Position numbers and translations under genes: made by a program | Source: Labrenzia sp. OB1 | GTDB lineage: Bacteria; Pseudomonadota; Alphaproteobacteria; Rhizobiales; Stappiaceae | NCBI RefSeq assembly: GCF_001624695.1 | Contig: NZ_JSEP01000001.1 | Span: 180,078 to 244,077 of the forward strand | Direction: 5' to 3' | DNA: 64,000 bases | In this document: piece by piece, positions 44,619 to 52,802 of the stretch | How positions within the stretch are numbered: position 1 is the first letter of the stretch | Layout of the letters: each line of letters starts with the position of its first letter | The notes under the pieces: model-generated | What the model was told of the DNA's origin: nothing | What the model saw: the letters and a program-made list of their open reading frames with translations, nothing else | Database searches by the model: none

Positions 44619-45487
44619 GTCAGGCCCAGAAGCCGCGCCGCATTTCCCTTGATGATGTCGGGACGCAGCTCGTCCTTGATGGAGATCTTTTCAAAGTCCG
44701 CAAGCCAGCGCTCGGGTGTGATCATCGGCCAGTCGGAGCCGAACAGCACCTTCTTCTTCAGGATCGAATTGCAGTATTTCACCAGAATTTCAGGAAAGTA
44801 TTTCGGCGACCAGCCCGACAGGTCGATATAGACATTCGGTTTATGCTGAGCGACGGCCAGAGCCTCTTCCTGCCAGGGAAAGGACGGATGGGCGAGGATG
44901 ATCTTCATGTCCGGAAAATCGACCGCGACATCGTCCATATACATCGGATTGGAATATTTCAGCCGCATGCCGTTGCCGCCGCGCATGCCGCTGCCGACAC
45001 CGGTCTGGCCGGTGTGAAACAATGCAATCGCACCTTCCGCGGCAATTTCCTCGTAGAGGTCGTAGGCCATCCGGTCATTGGGATAGAAGCCCTGCATGGT
45101 CGGGTGAAACTTGAAGCCCTTGATGCCGAATTCCTTCATCATCCGACGGGCTTCCCGCGCGCCGAGCTTGCCCTTGTGCGGATCGATGGAGGCGAATGGG
45201 ATCAGGACATCGTCGTTCTCGGCGGCCAATTCGGCCACTTCCTCGTTCTTGTAACGGCGGTAACCGGTTTCGCGTTCCGCATCGACCGGAAAGATCACCG
45301 CGGCAATGTTCTGCTCGCGGTAATGGGCGGCGGTTTCCGGCACGGTCGGCGGGTGGCTCCATGGCGCGCGGAAATATTTCGCCATCGTCGACTGCAAGTC
45401 GTCATAGCCGTCATCGGAATGACAGCCGCACGGTTCTTCCGCGTGGGTATGGATATCGATTGCCCGGACTTTTGAAATGTCGACCAT
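44615..45487 (-). CDS. amidohydrolase-2 family hydrolase, CouO-like (4-hydroxyphenyl-beta-ketoacyl-CoA hydrolase)
   Basis: Metal-dependent TIM-barrel hydrolase of 290 residues. The metal site is IDIHTHAEEPCGCHS, later ILAHPSFPWQEEALAVA and the C-terminal Asp in VLFGSDWPMITPERW. In Rhodococcus and rhizobial hydroxycinnamate pathways proteins of this kind (CouO) cleave beta-ketoacyl-CoA formed from the side chain to 4-hydroxybenzoate-type acid and acetyl-CoA. The neighbours here (ligase, hydratase, SDR, MarR) supply each preceding step. It lies 12 bp after the ligase gene. Confidence 0.85.
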   Translation of the reverse strand: MVDISKVRAIDIHTHAEEPCGCHSDDGYDDLQSTMAKYFRAPWSHPPTVPETAAHYREQNIAAVIFPVDAERETGYRRYKNEEVAELAAENDDVLIPFASIDPHKGKLGAREARRMMKEFGIKGFKFHPTMQGFYPNDRMAYDLYEEIAAEGAIALFHTGQTGVGSGMRGGNGMRLKYSNPMYMDDVAVDFPDMKIILAHPSFPWQEEALAVAQHKPNVYIDLSGWSPKYFPEILVKYCNSILKKKVLFGSDWPMITPERWLADFEKISIKDELRPDIIKGNAARLLGLT

Positions 45488-45499
45488 CTCGGTTTCCCC

Positions 45500-47314
45500 T
45501 CAAATCGTGACCACAGCCGGGTCGTTGTCGTTGTAAAGCCGCTCCAGCAGCTTCTCGCGGCGCGTCAGCACCTTGCGGACATTCAGATTGCCCTTTGCAG
45601 TCATTTCACCCTCCGGCATGGACGGCGGTTCGCTAAGAACAATGGCGCGGAACACAAGCGCCGAGCTGCCGCTGATTTCGCGCGCCCGTTCGCTCAACCT
45701 CCGGTGGATCTCTCCCTGCAGCAGCGCGCAGCCATAGGCCCCGTCCTCCTCCTGGAGACTGAAGCCCTCGCGGTTCAGCTCCGTGACATTCGGGAATATC
45801 ATCACCCCGATCTGCTTGCGGTCCGCACCGGTGATGACCAGATCGGCCGCGAGCGGCGCCATGCGGGACAGCATGTCGAGTTTCAGCTGCGCTGCCCGCA
45901 CCCAGGTGCCGGACTGCAGCTTGAAATCCTCCGACATCCTGCCATCGAAACGCATCCCCTTGTCGGGATCGTTCTCGTCGAGGAACACCATCGCATCGCC
46001 GGTGATGAAGAAACCTTCCTCGTCGAAAGCCGCCTCTGTCTTCTCCGGGTCCTTGAAGTAGCCCTGCATGATATTCGGGCCCTTGACGCGCACCTCGCAG
46101 CGCATGTCCTCATCCGGGAGGAGTTTCACCGTGACGCCGTTCACGGGCACGCCGACAATACCGGAACGCGGAGCCGGCTCCTGCTGCATCATTGCCGAAG
46201 GCGCGGTTTCCGTCAGCCCCCAGGAAGAGGTCATCAGCGGAATTTCCCCCTTCACCTCCATCGCCATGCGCTCGAAACCCGACCAGACTTCCTGCGGCAG
46301 CGAAGCCCCTGCATAGAAGATCAGGTCGAGCCCCTCGAAAAAGCGCTGCCGCAGGCCGTCGTCCTTCTCAAGTGCGCCGAGCAGCATGCCGAAACCAAGC
46401 GGCACGTTGAACGCCAGAGTGCCGGTTTGCAACGACAGGTTTTCCAGCGTGCGCTCGAACAGTCCCTTCACCGGCTTGCCGTCGTCGATGTAAAAACTGC
46501 CGCCATTGGCAAGCATCATGTTGAAATTATGCGAGCCGCCGAACACGTGGTTCCAGGGCAGCCAGTCCATGATCACCGGAGGCCGTTCCCGCAGGAACGG
46601 CAGGGCATCCGCGAGCTGGGCCTGGTTGACGCACATCATGCGGTGGGTCGTCGGAACACCCTTAGGACTGGAGGTGGACCCGCTGGTCATCAGGATCTTG
46701 CCCACCGTGTCTGCGGTCACTCTCGCAAACGCCGCATCGACATCGACGCTTTCGTCCCCGTTCAAAAGCTCGCCGAACGCGGTCACCGGTGCAGACCCCG
46801 GACGGCTGGCAACGATTTCGACTGAATGCAGCGCATCGAGGGCAAGTGCTTCTCCGAACTGGTCGGCATCCACCACATAGGCCATCCGCGGCCGGATCAG
46901 GCCGATGACTTCCCTGAGGCGGCCGTGCGCCCCATGTACCAGCGAATACTGCTCGGCGACGGGTACGACGGGAACTCCGATATACTGCGCGGCAAGTGCC
47001 AGAAGACCATGATCGACACCATTGCCCGACATGATCAGGATCGGCGTATCCGGTCCCATTCCGCGCGCCAGCAGGGACGCGCCGATTGCCCGCACCTGGC
47101 CGAGCACGCTTTCATAACTTTCCTGCCGCCAGCCGGCGCCGCTTCTCTCTGCCAGAAAAACCCGCTCCGGAGCGGCCTTCGACCACATATGCAGCCAGTC
47201 GCCGGTGCGCTCGACCGTTGGACTGAGCGCATGACGGGAGGTGAGCAGAATGGACCCGTCGGCGCGCTGTTGCCGTTCAACGGCGTGAGACTGAAATTTC
47301 GATGTGCGTTTCAT
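45500..47314 (-). CDS. feruloyl/p-coumaroyl-CoA synthetase
   Basis: AMP-forming ligase of 604 residues, in the size range of feruloyl-CoA synthases. P-loop KILMTSGSTSSPKGVPTTH, A5-type TSSWGLTETAPSAMM, FITGDAMVFLDENDPDKGM and C-terminal Lys in EGEMTAKGNLNVRKVLTRR. It activates a hydroxycinnamic acid to the CoA thioester that is then hydrated and oxidised by the products of 47828-49370 and cleaved by that of 44615. Located 23 bp after marR. Confidence 0.88.
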   Translation of the reverse strand: MKRTSKFQSHAVERQQRADGSILLTSRHALSPTVERTGDWLHMWSKAAPERVFLAERSGAGWRQESYESVLGQVRAIGASLLARGMGPDTPILIMSGNGVDHGLLALAAQYIGVPVVPVAEQYSLVHGAHGRLREVIGLIRPRMAYVVDADQFGEALALDALHSVEIVASRPGSAPVTAFGELLNGDESVDVDAAFARVTADTVGKILMTSGSTSSPKGVPTTHRMMCVNQAQLADALPFLRERPPVIMDWLPWNHVFGGSHNFNMMLANGGSFYIDDGKPVKGLFERTLENLSLQTGTLAFNVPLGFGMLLGALEKDDGLRQRFFEGLDLIFYAGASLPQEVWSGFERMAMEVKGEIPLMTSSWGLTETAPSAMMQQEPAPRSGIVGVPVNGVTVKLLPDEDMRCEVRVKGPNIMQGYFKDPEKTEAAFDEEGFFITGDAMVFLDENDPDKGMRFDGRMSEDFKLQSGTWVRAAQLKLDMLSRMAPLAADLVITGADRKQIGVMIFPNVTELNREGFSLQEEDGAYGCALLQGEIHRRLSERAREISGSSALVFRAIVLSEPPSMPEGEMTAKGNLNVRKVLTRREKLLERLYNDNDPAVVTI

Positions 47315-47337
47315 GACTGTTTCCTCCCAATGCCGTG

Positions 47338-47823
47338 TCAGCTTTCCCGCTGACGGTTTTTCTCGACACGCTGCATGACCTCCATCGACACCGCGAGAGC
47401 CTCCGCCGCCACGCCTCGCAGGAAGGCCTGCTCATGCGCGGATACCGCGGCAAAGCTCTTTTCAAAAAGTCGTCTTCCCGCCAGCGTCGCCTTCAGGGCG
47501 TAGGCCCTGCGGTCTTTCGGAAGCCGGTCGCGGATGATCAGTTCCCGCCGTTCCAGTTCATCGACGATGACAACGAGATTCGGCCGTTCGATATCCATCG
47601 CCTGTGCAAGCTGCGCCTGACTGAGACCGGGATTGTCCACCACCAGAACAAGAGCCGTGTATGTCAGCATTCGCAGATCGAACGGCTTCAACGTCCGGTT
47701 CAGATCCGACTGGATCACATTGAACGTGCGCTTCATCTGGTAACCGTAAAACGCCCGCAGGGTCGTGTCGCTGACGCTGTGGGCGCCAGTCTCCAGAGCG
47801 GGTTCGGGGGCTGACTTTTTCAT
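47338..47823 (-). CDS. MarR-family regulator (hydroxycinnamate operon, CouR-like)
   Basis: A 161-residue MarR protein, ATG at 47823 with AGGTGA in front. Winged helix: NPGLSQAQLAQAMDIERPNLVVIVDELERRELI with wing KDRRAYALKATLAGR. CouR of Rhodopseudomonas palustris and Rhodococcus, which releases DNA on binding p-coumaroyl-CoA, is also a MarR protein, so the same control is inferred. Candidate sites upstream of dctP (52539-52553) and the SDR gene (49401-49418). Confidence 0.9.
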   Translation of the reverse strand: MKKSAPEPALETGAHSVSDTTLRAFYGYQMKRTFNVIQSDLNRTLKPFDLRMLTYTALVLVVDNPGLSQAQLAQAMDIERPNLVVIVDELERRELIIRDRLPKDRRAYALKATLAGRRLFEKSFAAVSAHEQAFLRGVAAEALAVSMEVMQRVEKNRQRES

Positions 47824-47827
47824 GGCG

Positions 47828-48595
47828 TCACCTGAAGGTCGGATTGCGTTTTTCCAGAAAAGCCGCAAGGCCCTCTACCGCATCCGGGCTGGTTTGGGTG
47901 ATGGCCGCGCACAGGCTTTCGGTGAACAGCCCGTCGGCTTTCGACATGTCCTCGATCCGCGCGAGCGCCTGGATCATGATGTAGTTGGACAGCGGTGCGT
48001 TGGAGGCGATCCTGCGAGCAAGCTCCTGGGCCTTGGCAAGTGCGCCCCCTTCCTCCACGGTATAATGCGTCAGTCCAAGAGCCAGACCCTCAGCCGCATC
48101 GTATCTGCGCCCGGTCAGCATCATCTCCGTCATCCGGTCCGCGCCGAGAATGCGCCCCACCCGGACAGATGCGCCGCCGCCTACGAAAATGCCGCGCCGC
48201 CCCTCGGGCAACTGGAAAAAGGCCGTCGGGTCGGCAACGCGCACATGCGTGGCTGCCGCCATCTCCAGGCCTCCACCGATGACCGCGCCGAACATGGCAG
48301 AGACGACCGGCAGACCGCTGAACTGGATCCTGTCCATGACCTGGTGCCAGCCCCGCGAATGGCGCATGGTGCCTTCCGCATCACGGGCGACATGTTCGCT
48401 GAGATCGAGGCCGGAGCAGAAATGCCCCGCCGTCCCGGTGATGACGACGGCCTTGGTTTCCTTCGACGGGTTCGAAAAGAAACCGTCGATGGCGGCAAGC
48501 AGCTCGTCGCACATGGCGTTGCGCTTGTCCGGGCGGTTCATGGTCAGGGTCGCGACACTGTCGCTCAGTTCAATGTTCAGCATCGGTTCACTCAT
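47828..48595 (-). CDS. enoyl-CoA hydratase (CouM-like)
   Basis: Crotonase of 255 residues with oxyanion-hole HFCSGLDLSEHV and both hydratase glutamates: E111 (VIGGGLEMAAAT) and E131 (FFQLPEGRRGIF), 20 residues apart as in classical enoyl-CoA hydratase. Hydroxycinnamoyl-CoA hydratase-lyases that release vanillin lack the first of these, so simple hydration is favoured. It probably converts coumaroyl/feruloyl-CoA to the beta-hydroxy ester for the neighbouring SDR. 10 bp after the SDR, 4 bp before marR. Confidence 0.88.
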   Translation of the reverse strand: MSEPMLNIELSDSVATLTMNRPDKRNAMCDELLAAIDGFFSNPSKETKAVVITGTAGHFCSGLDLSEHVARDAEGTMRHSRGWHQVMDRIQFSGLPVVSAMFGAVIGGGLEMAAATHVRVADPTAFFQLPEGRRGIFVGGGASVRVGRILGADRMTEMMLTGRRYDAAEGLALGLTHYTVEEGGALAKAQELARRIASNAPLSNYIMIQALARIEDMSKADGLFTESLCAAITQTSPDAVEGLAAFLEKRNPTFR

Positions 48596-48605
48596 GGTTT
48601 CTTCC

Positions 48606-49370
48606 TCAGCGCGGCGGCAGGCGCACGGCGCCGTCCAGACGAATGGTCGTCCCGTTTAGGAACGGATTGGCGACGATATGCGCGGCAAGCAGGGCGTATT
48701 CGTCCGGATCTCCCAGGCGGGGCGGGAACGGAATATTGGCGGTGATCTTCGCCGAAACCTCTTCCGGCAGTCCGGCCATCATCGGCGTCTGGAAAAGTCC
48801 GGGGGCAATACCCACGACGCGGATTCCGTGCTGGGCAAACTCGCGTGCTGCCGGCAGGCACATGGAGGCAATACCGCCCTTGGACGCTGCATAGGCGGCC
48901 TGGCCGAGCTGCCCGTCTTCCCAGGCGACCGAAGAGGTGTTGATGATCACCCCGCGTTCTCCGGTTTCCAGCGGCACCAGCGACATCATCCGGCGGGCGG
49001 CATGGCTCATCACATTGTAGGTGCCGAACAGGTTCACCCTGAGCGTCTTCTCGAAGACGTCGAAGGACATCTTGCCCTCACGGCCGACAATCCGCGCCGC
49101 ATGTCCGACGCCCGCGCAGTTCACCACGATCCGCGGCGCGCCACCCAGATGCTGCGCAGCTTCCTCCAGCGCACTGTCGACCGCCGCCTGATCTCCGACA
49201 TCGGCCTGAACCGCGTGGCCGCCGCATTCCCGCGCCACGCTCCCACCGCGCTCGCTATCGAAATCGAGGATCGCGACCCGGGCGCCGAGCGACGCAAGGT
49301 GACGGGCGGTCGCCGCGCCGAGGCCGCTGCCTCCTCCTGTCACGAGCACGGTCTGTCCGGAAGTCAGCAT
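48606..49370 (-). CDS. short-chain dehydrogenase, 3-hydroxyacyl-CoA type (CouN-like)
   Basis: SDR of 254 residues from ATG 49370, preceded by AGGTGCTG; the frame continues upstream to 49415 without a better site. Cofactor loop TGGGSGLGAATARHL, NCAGVGH, Ser in NTSSVAWEDG and YxxxK as YAASKGGIAS. Resembles type-10 3-hydroxyacyl-CoA dehydrogenases and would oxidise the beta-hydroxyaryl-CoA to the beta-keto ester that CouO-like hydrolase cleaves. First gene of the hydroxycinnamate operon. Confidence 0.88.
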   Translation of the reverse strand: MLTSGQTVLVTGGGSGLGAATARHLASLGARVAILDFDSERGGSVARECGGHAVQADVGDQAAVDSALEEAAQHLGGAPRIVVNCAGVGHAARIVGREGKMSFDVFEKTLRVNLFGTYNVMSHAARRMMSLVPLETGERGVIINTSSVAWEDGQLGQAAYAASKGGIASMCLPAAREFAQHGIRVVGIAPGLFQTPMMAGLPEEVSAKITANIPFPPRLGDPDEYALLAAHIVANPFLNGTTIRLDGAVRLPPR

Positions 49371-49455
49371 CACAGCACCTCTAAACCTGTTTGCTTCATC
49401 ATTGTTATATTCCATACCTATTTAAACCCGCCGAAACCCCGGCCCCGCCCTCCGG

Positions 49456-50772
49456 TTAACCGGAGATCAGGAACAGGGTGATCGAGGGGAAGAGCACAAG
49501 CAGGATAACCCGCACAATGTCGGAAGTGACGAACCAGAGGACCGCCTTGTAGGTGTCCTTCATCGGCGTCGTCCGGTCGATGGCGTTGATAATGAACAGA
49601 TTCATGCCGACGGGCGGCGTTATCAGCCCGACCTCGACGACAATCAACACCAGGATACCGAACCAGATCGCCAGATGTTCCGGGCTCATGCCGAACTCCA
49701 GAACGCTGATCACCGGAAAGAAGATCGGGATCGTCAGCAGGATCATCGACAGGCTGTCCATCAGGCAGCCGAAGACCAGATAGAAGAGCAGGATCAGGGT
49801 AAGAATGACCCACGGGCTGAAACCCTGACCGACCACCCAGCCGGAAAGCTCCTGCGGCAGCTGGCTCAACGCCAGGAAACTGTTGTAGAACGCCGCACCA
49901 AGAACGATGAAGAAGATCATCGCCGTGCTGAGCGCCGTCTGGATGATGCTGTCCAGAAACATCTTGCGCGTGAGATTGCCCGAAACCAGGGCGAGCAGCC
50001 CTGTTCCCGCGGCCCCGACGGCGGCGCCCTCGGTGGGGGTAAACCAGCCCCTGTAAATCCCGCCGACGACAAGGCCGAAGACCAGCAGAACCGGCCAGAC
50101 ATCCATCAAGGCCCTGACACGTTCGGAATAGGGAACAGGCTCACGCGTGCCGGCCGCTTTTGGGTTGAGGCGCACATAGATGGAGATCGTGATCATGTAG
50201 CCGATGGCGGCCAGAATACCCGGCACGAATGCCGCCAGAAACAGCTTGGCGATATTCTGTTCCGTCAGAATGGCGTAGATAACCAGAATGACGGAGGGCG
50301 GGATGAGAATGCCGAGCGTGCCGCCGGCTGCAAGCGTCGCTGTTGAAAACCCGCCGGAATAGCCGTAACGGCGCAGCTCGGGAAGCGCCACGCGGCTCAT
50401 GGTGGCTGCTGTCGCGAGTGACGAACCGCAGATCGCGCCGAAGCCCGCACAGGCACCGACCGCAGCCATCGCGACGCCGCCCTTGCGGTGGCCAAGCCAG
50501 CTTTCGGCCGCCTTGAACAGCGATGCTGACATGCCCGAATGAGTCGCGAACTGCCCCATCAGCAGGAACATCGGAATGATGGTCAGCGAATAGCTGGAGA
50601 AGGTCGTGTAGGTTTCGCTCTTCAGCTTGGCCAGAAAGATGTTCGGATTGCCGGTGGCGAGATATAGCCCTCCGAGGCCGCACAACAACATGGCCAAGCC
50701 GATCGGTGCGCGCAGGAATATCAGGACCAGCAGCACGGGAAACGAGAGATACCCGAGTTCGAGCAGGCTCAA
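49456..50772 (-). CDS. dctM: TRAP transporter large permease DctM
   Basis: A 438-residue inner-membrane protein with about twelve helices, family segments VALPELRRYGYSGGFSTATL, AGGTLGILIPPSVILVIYAI and VEVGLITPPVGMNLFIINAI. The start codon is TTG at 50772, overlapping the dctQ stop as TTGA, with GGGGGAG 5-6 bases before. The stop codon sits inside the palindrome CTCCGGTTAACCGGAG (49450-49465). Carries solute with Na+ or H+ coupling. Confidence 0.93.
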   Translation of the reverse strand: MSLLELGYLSFPVLLVLIFLRAPIGLAMLLCGLGGLYLATGNPNIFLAKLKSETYTTFSSYSLTIIPMFLLMGQFATHSGMSASLFKAAESWLGHRKGGVAMAAVGACAGFGAICGSSLATAATMSRVALPELRRYGYSGGFSTATLAAGGTLGILIPPSVILVIYAILTEQNIAKLFLAAFVPGILAAIGYMITISIYVRLNPKAAGTREPVPYSERVRALMDVWPVLLVFGLVVGGIYRGWFTPTEGAAVGAAGTGLLALVSGNLTRKMFLDSIIQTALSTAMIFFIVLGAAFYNSFLALSQLPQELSGWVVGQGFSPWVILTLILLFYLVFGCLMDSLSMILLTIPIFFPVISVLEFGMSPEHLAIWFGILVLIVVEVGLITPPVGMNLFIINAIDRTTPMKDTYKAVLWFVTSDIVRVILLVLFPSITLFLISG

Positions 50773-51356
50773 TGGACTCCCCCTTCCATATCGTCAATCA
50801 ACTGGCGTCCCGAAATCAGTTCGACAACGCTGGCGGCAGCGCAGTAGATCGCGACCACAGATGCGACCGCCGCGGCACCGAAACTGAGCGCGTAGGACCA
50901 CCAGATGGGGAACTGCAAGATGAACGTGGTTTCCGAATAACGCATCTTGTCCTCCATCCCGACGAACAGACGCCATGTGATGAGCAGGATGACGGCACTG
51001 AGGAGAACTTCCCAGAAGGTCGACAGGAAACGGTTCAGGCCGCGCGGAAAATGGCTTGCGAACACATCCACCGTCGCATGCGCCTTGCGCAGCTGGCAGA
51101 TCGGCAAAAACGCGAAGATGGTGAAGCTGATCCCCGCCTCGACAAGCTCAAAATCCCCGAAGACGGGTCCGACGCCTGTGGCGATCAGCGCCTTCGCGGC
51201 AGATTCCGACATCGACGTCAGAAACGCGGAATGCCCGAATGTATTGAGCCCGCGCCCGAGTACGCTCACGCATGTCAGGGCGATCAGCGCCGTCAGCACC
51301 AATCCGCCGAGGATTGCCATGAAGCGTGCGAGGCGCTCCACCAGGGTAAACAGCAT
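50769..51356 (-). CDS. dctQ: TRAP transporter small permease DctQ
   Basis: A 195-residue protein with four hydrophobic helices and DctQ-type RFMAILGGLVLTALIALTCV, then FLPICQLRKAHATVDVFASH. It starts 68 bp after dctP, beyond a strong hairpin, and is TTGA-coupled to dctM. Confidence 0.92.
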   Translation of the reverse strand: MLFTLVERLARFMAILGGLVLTALIALTCVSVLGRGLNTFGHSAFLTSMSESAAKALIATGVGPVFGDFELVEAGISFTIFAFLPICQLRKAHATVDVFASHFPRGLNRFLSTFWEVLLSAVILLITWRLFVGMEDKMRYSETTFILQFPIWWSYALSFGAAAVASVVAIYCAAASVVELISGRQLIDDMEGGVH

Positions 51357-51379
51357 TATTCAGGGTTCCTGCGGGAAAT

Positions 51380-51408
51380 GTCTCCCGGAAGACAATCTTC
51401 CGGGAGAC
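51380..51408 (-). promoter_or_regulatory. intercistronic hairpin between dctP and dctQ
   Basis: A perfect 13-bp stem, GTCTCCCGGAAGA (51380-51392) with TCTTCCGGGAGAC (51396-51408) and a 3-base loop, directly after the dctP stop (51425). No U-tract follows on the - strand, so it is better read as a 3'-end stabiliser or partial pause than a full terminator. It would keep binding-protein mRNA in excess over permease mRNA. Confidence 0.78.
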
Positions 51409-51424
51409 CGGTTGGTCGGAAAGA

Positions 51425-52468
51425 TCAGTTGCTCATCAGTTCCGCCGCCCGCTTGCGCAGGCCGGTACCGTCGAGACCCTTCTCGTCCATTTCAGCCGTC
51501 CACTCCTCGATCGTTCCCTGGGCGGCAGCTTCCCATTGCGAAGCCTGTTCGGGCGTGAGGGTAATGATGTTGTTGCCCATGTCGACCGCAGCCTGGCGCG
51601 GACCGGCATCGTCTGCCTGCATCTGCTTGCCTGCGAACTTGGAGAACTCCAGTCCGGAATTCGCATCGATCACGGCCTTAAGGTCATCAGGCAACGACTC
51701 GTATTTGTCCTTGTTCATGGCGAACAGGAAAGTGGTCGTGTAGATCGCCTTGCCGGGGAACTCGGTGTGATTTTTAACAAGTTCGTTCACCTTGAGCGCA
51801 CCGACGACTTCCCACGGGATGACCGTTGCATCCACCACACCCTTGCTCAGGGCTTCGGGAATGGCGGGCACCGGCAGGCCGATGGGCGTCGCGCCGAGGT
51901 TGGAGAACAATTTGTTCGTCACCCGTGTCGGCGCACGAAGCTTGACACCGTTCAGGTCGGAAAGCTCCGTGATCGGCTCGCTGGAATGGATCACGCCCGG
52001 TCCGTGCACCCACAGGGCCAACGGTTTGAACGGCGCGAATTCCGTATCCATCATTTCTTCTTCGGCGAGCTTCCAGTACGCCTCGGATACCGTCTCCGCG
52101 TCCGTCATCGTGAAGGGCAGCTCGAACACTTCGGTACGCGGGAACCGGCCGGGCGTGTAACCGGCGACCGTCCAGACGATGTCGACAACGCCGTCGACGA
52201 CCTGGTCGATCAGCTCCGGCGGCTTGCCACCAAGCTGCATGGCGGGATAGCGCTCGATCTTGATACGCCCGCCCGATTCTGCCTCAACCTTGTCCGCCCA
52301 CGGGTCAAGAACGTTCTTGGGAACGTTTGCCTGCGCGGGCAGAAACTGGTGCATGCGAAGTGTGACTTCCTGCGCCAGCGACGTCGATGCGGTTCCGGCA
52401 AGTGCGATTGCCGAAACGGCTGCAGCTGCCGCGAATGTCGCGAGCTGCTTGTGGAAGTTGATCATCAT
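51425..52468 (-). CDS. dctP: TRAP transporter substrate-binding protein DctP
   Basis: A 347-residue periplasmic receptor; the signal peptide ends near AGTASTSLAQ-EVT. Family blocks: LRMHQFLPAQANVPKNVLDP, GGRIKIERYPAMQLGG, DIVWTVAGYTPGRFPRTEVF and NGVKLRAPTRVTNKLFSNLG, with the Arg that clamps the ligand carboxylate. R. palustris TarPQM uses a TRAP receptor for p-coumarate and ferulate, and placement upstream of the hydroxycinnamate operon suggests the same. GGGAGG precedes the ATG. Confidence 0.92.
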   Translation of the reverse strand: MMINFHKQLATFAAAAAVSAIALAGTASTSLAQEVTLRMHQFLPAQANVPKNVLDPWADKVEAESGGRIKIERYPAMQLGGKPPELIDQVVDGVVDIVWTVAGYTPGRFPRTEVFELPFTMTDAETVSEAYWKLAEEEMMDTEFAPFKPLALWVHGPGVIHSSEPITELSDLNGVKLRAPTRVTNKLFSNLGATPIGLPVPAIPEALSKGVVDATVIPWEVVGALKVNELVKNHTEFPGKAIYTTTFLFAMNKDKYESLPDDLKAVIDANSGLEFSKFAGKQMQADDAGPRQAAVDMGNNIITLTPEQASQWEAAAQGTIEEWTAEMDEKGLDGTGLRKRAAELMSN

Positions 52469-52802
52469 GTCCTCCCTTTCAGATCAACATTACAAACTGA
52501 CCGGAGTCCTCCCCTCGATCATGTAATGAACTATAATAGTTATATCGTATAACCTGTTTTGAGGTCCTGTCCATCATGAAATGATGGCGGGGAAATGCCG
52601 CAAGATTGCACGAAGCATGAGCTGCGCCGCCGTTCCGGCTGGTTTTCCGGAGCTAAACTGGATCCGCGCATCACCCTGTCCTCTTACAACGCATGTCCCC
52701 CGGCCGGCACCTTATCACTGTTCTCCCGAAAGAAAATCCACCTGAAACTAAACTTGTGCCGTTCCTTCAGGTTAAGATATCAGCTCATGGAACCAGCCGG
52801 TG
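52469..52802. other. control region upstream of dctPQM
   Basis: About 334 bp with no supportable gene, between the dctP start and the 3' end of the - strand AraC gene. It holds the palindromes at 52529-52553 and a second inverted repeat CCATCAT (52571-52577) with ATGATGG (52581-52587). No clear -35/-10 pair was found; the 52620-52800 part shows nothing. Confidence 0.5.
52529..52553 (-). promoter_or_regulatory. overlapping palindromes, candidate MarR (CouR-like) operator
   Basis: AACTATAATAGTT (52529-52541, 6-1-6) overlaps GTTATATCGTATAAC (52539-52553, perfect 6-3-6). The run ATAGTTATAT (52536-52545) recurs with one mismatch as ATTGTTATAT (49401-49410) upstream of the SDR gene that heads the hydroxycinnamate operon. 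Shared sequence at both transcription units is what a common regulator would need. Confidence 0.6.

Noticed and set aside
42546..44831. 761-residue + strand open frame
   Set aside because: Antisense shadow of the acyl-CoA dehydrogenase and DUF3237 genes, no domain and no ribosome site.
49450..49465. Palindrome CTCCGGTTAACCGGAG over the dctM stop codon
   Set aside because: Too little loop for a terminator and no U-run; could be an operator but nothing else supports this.
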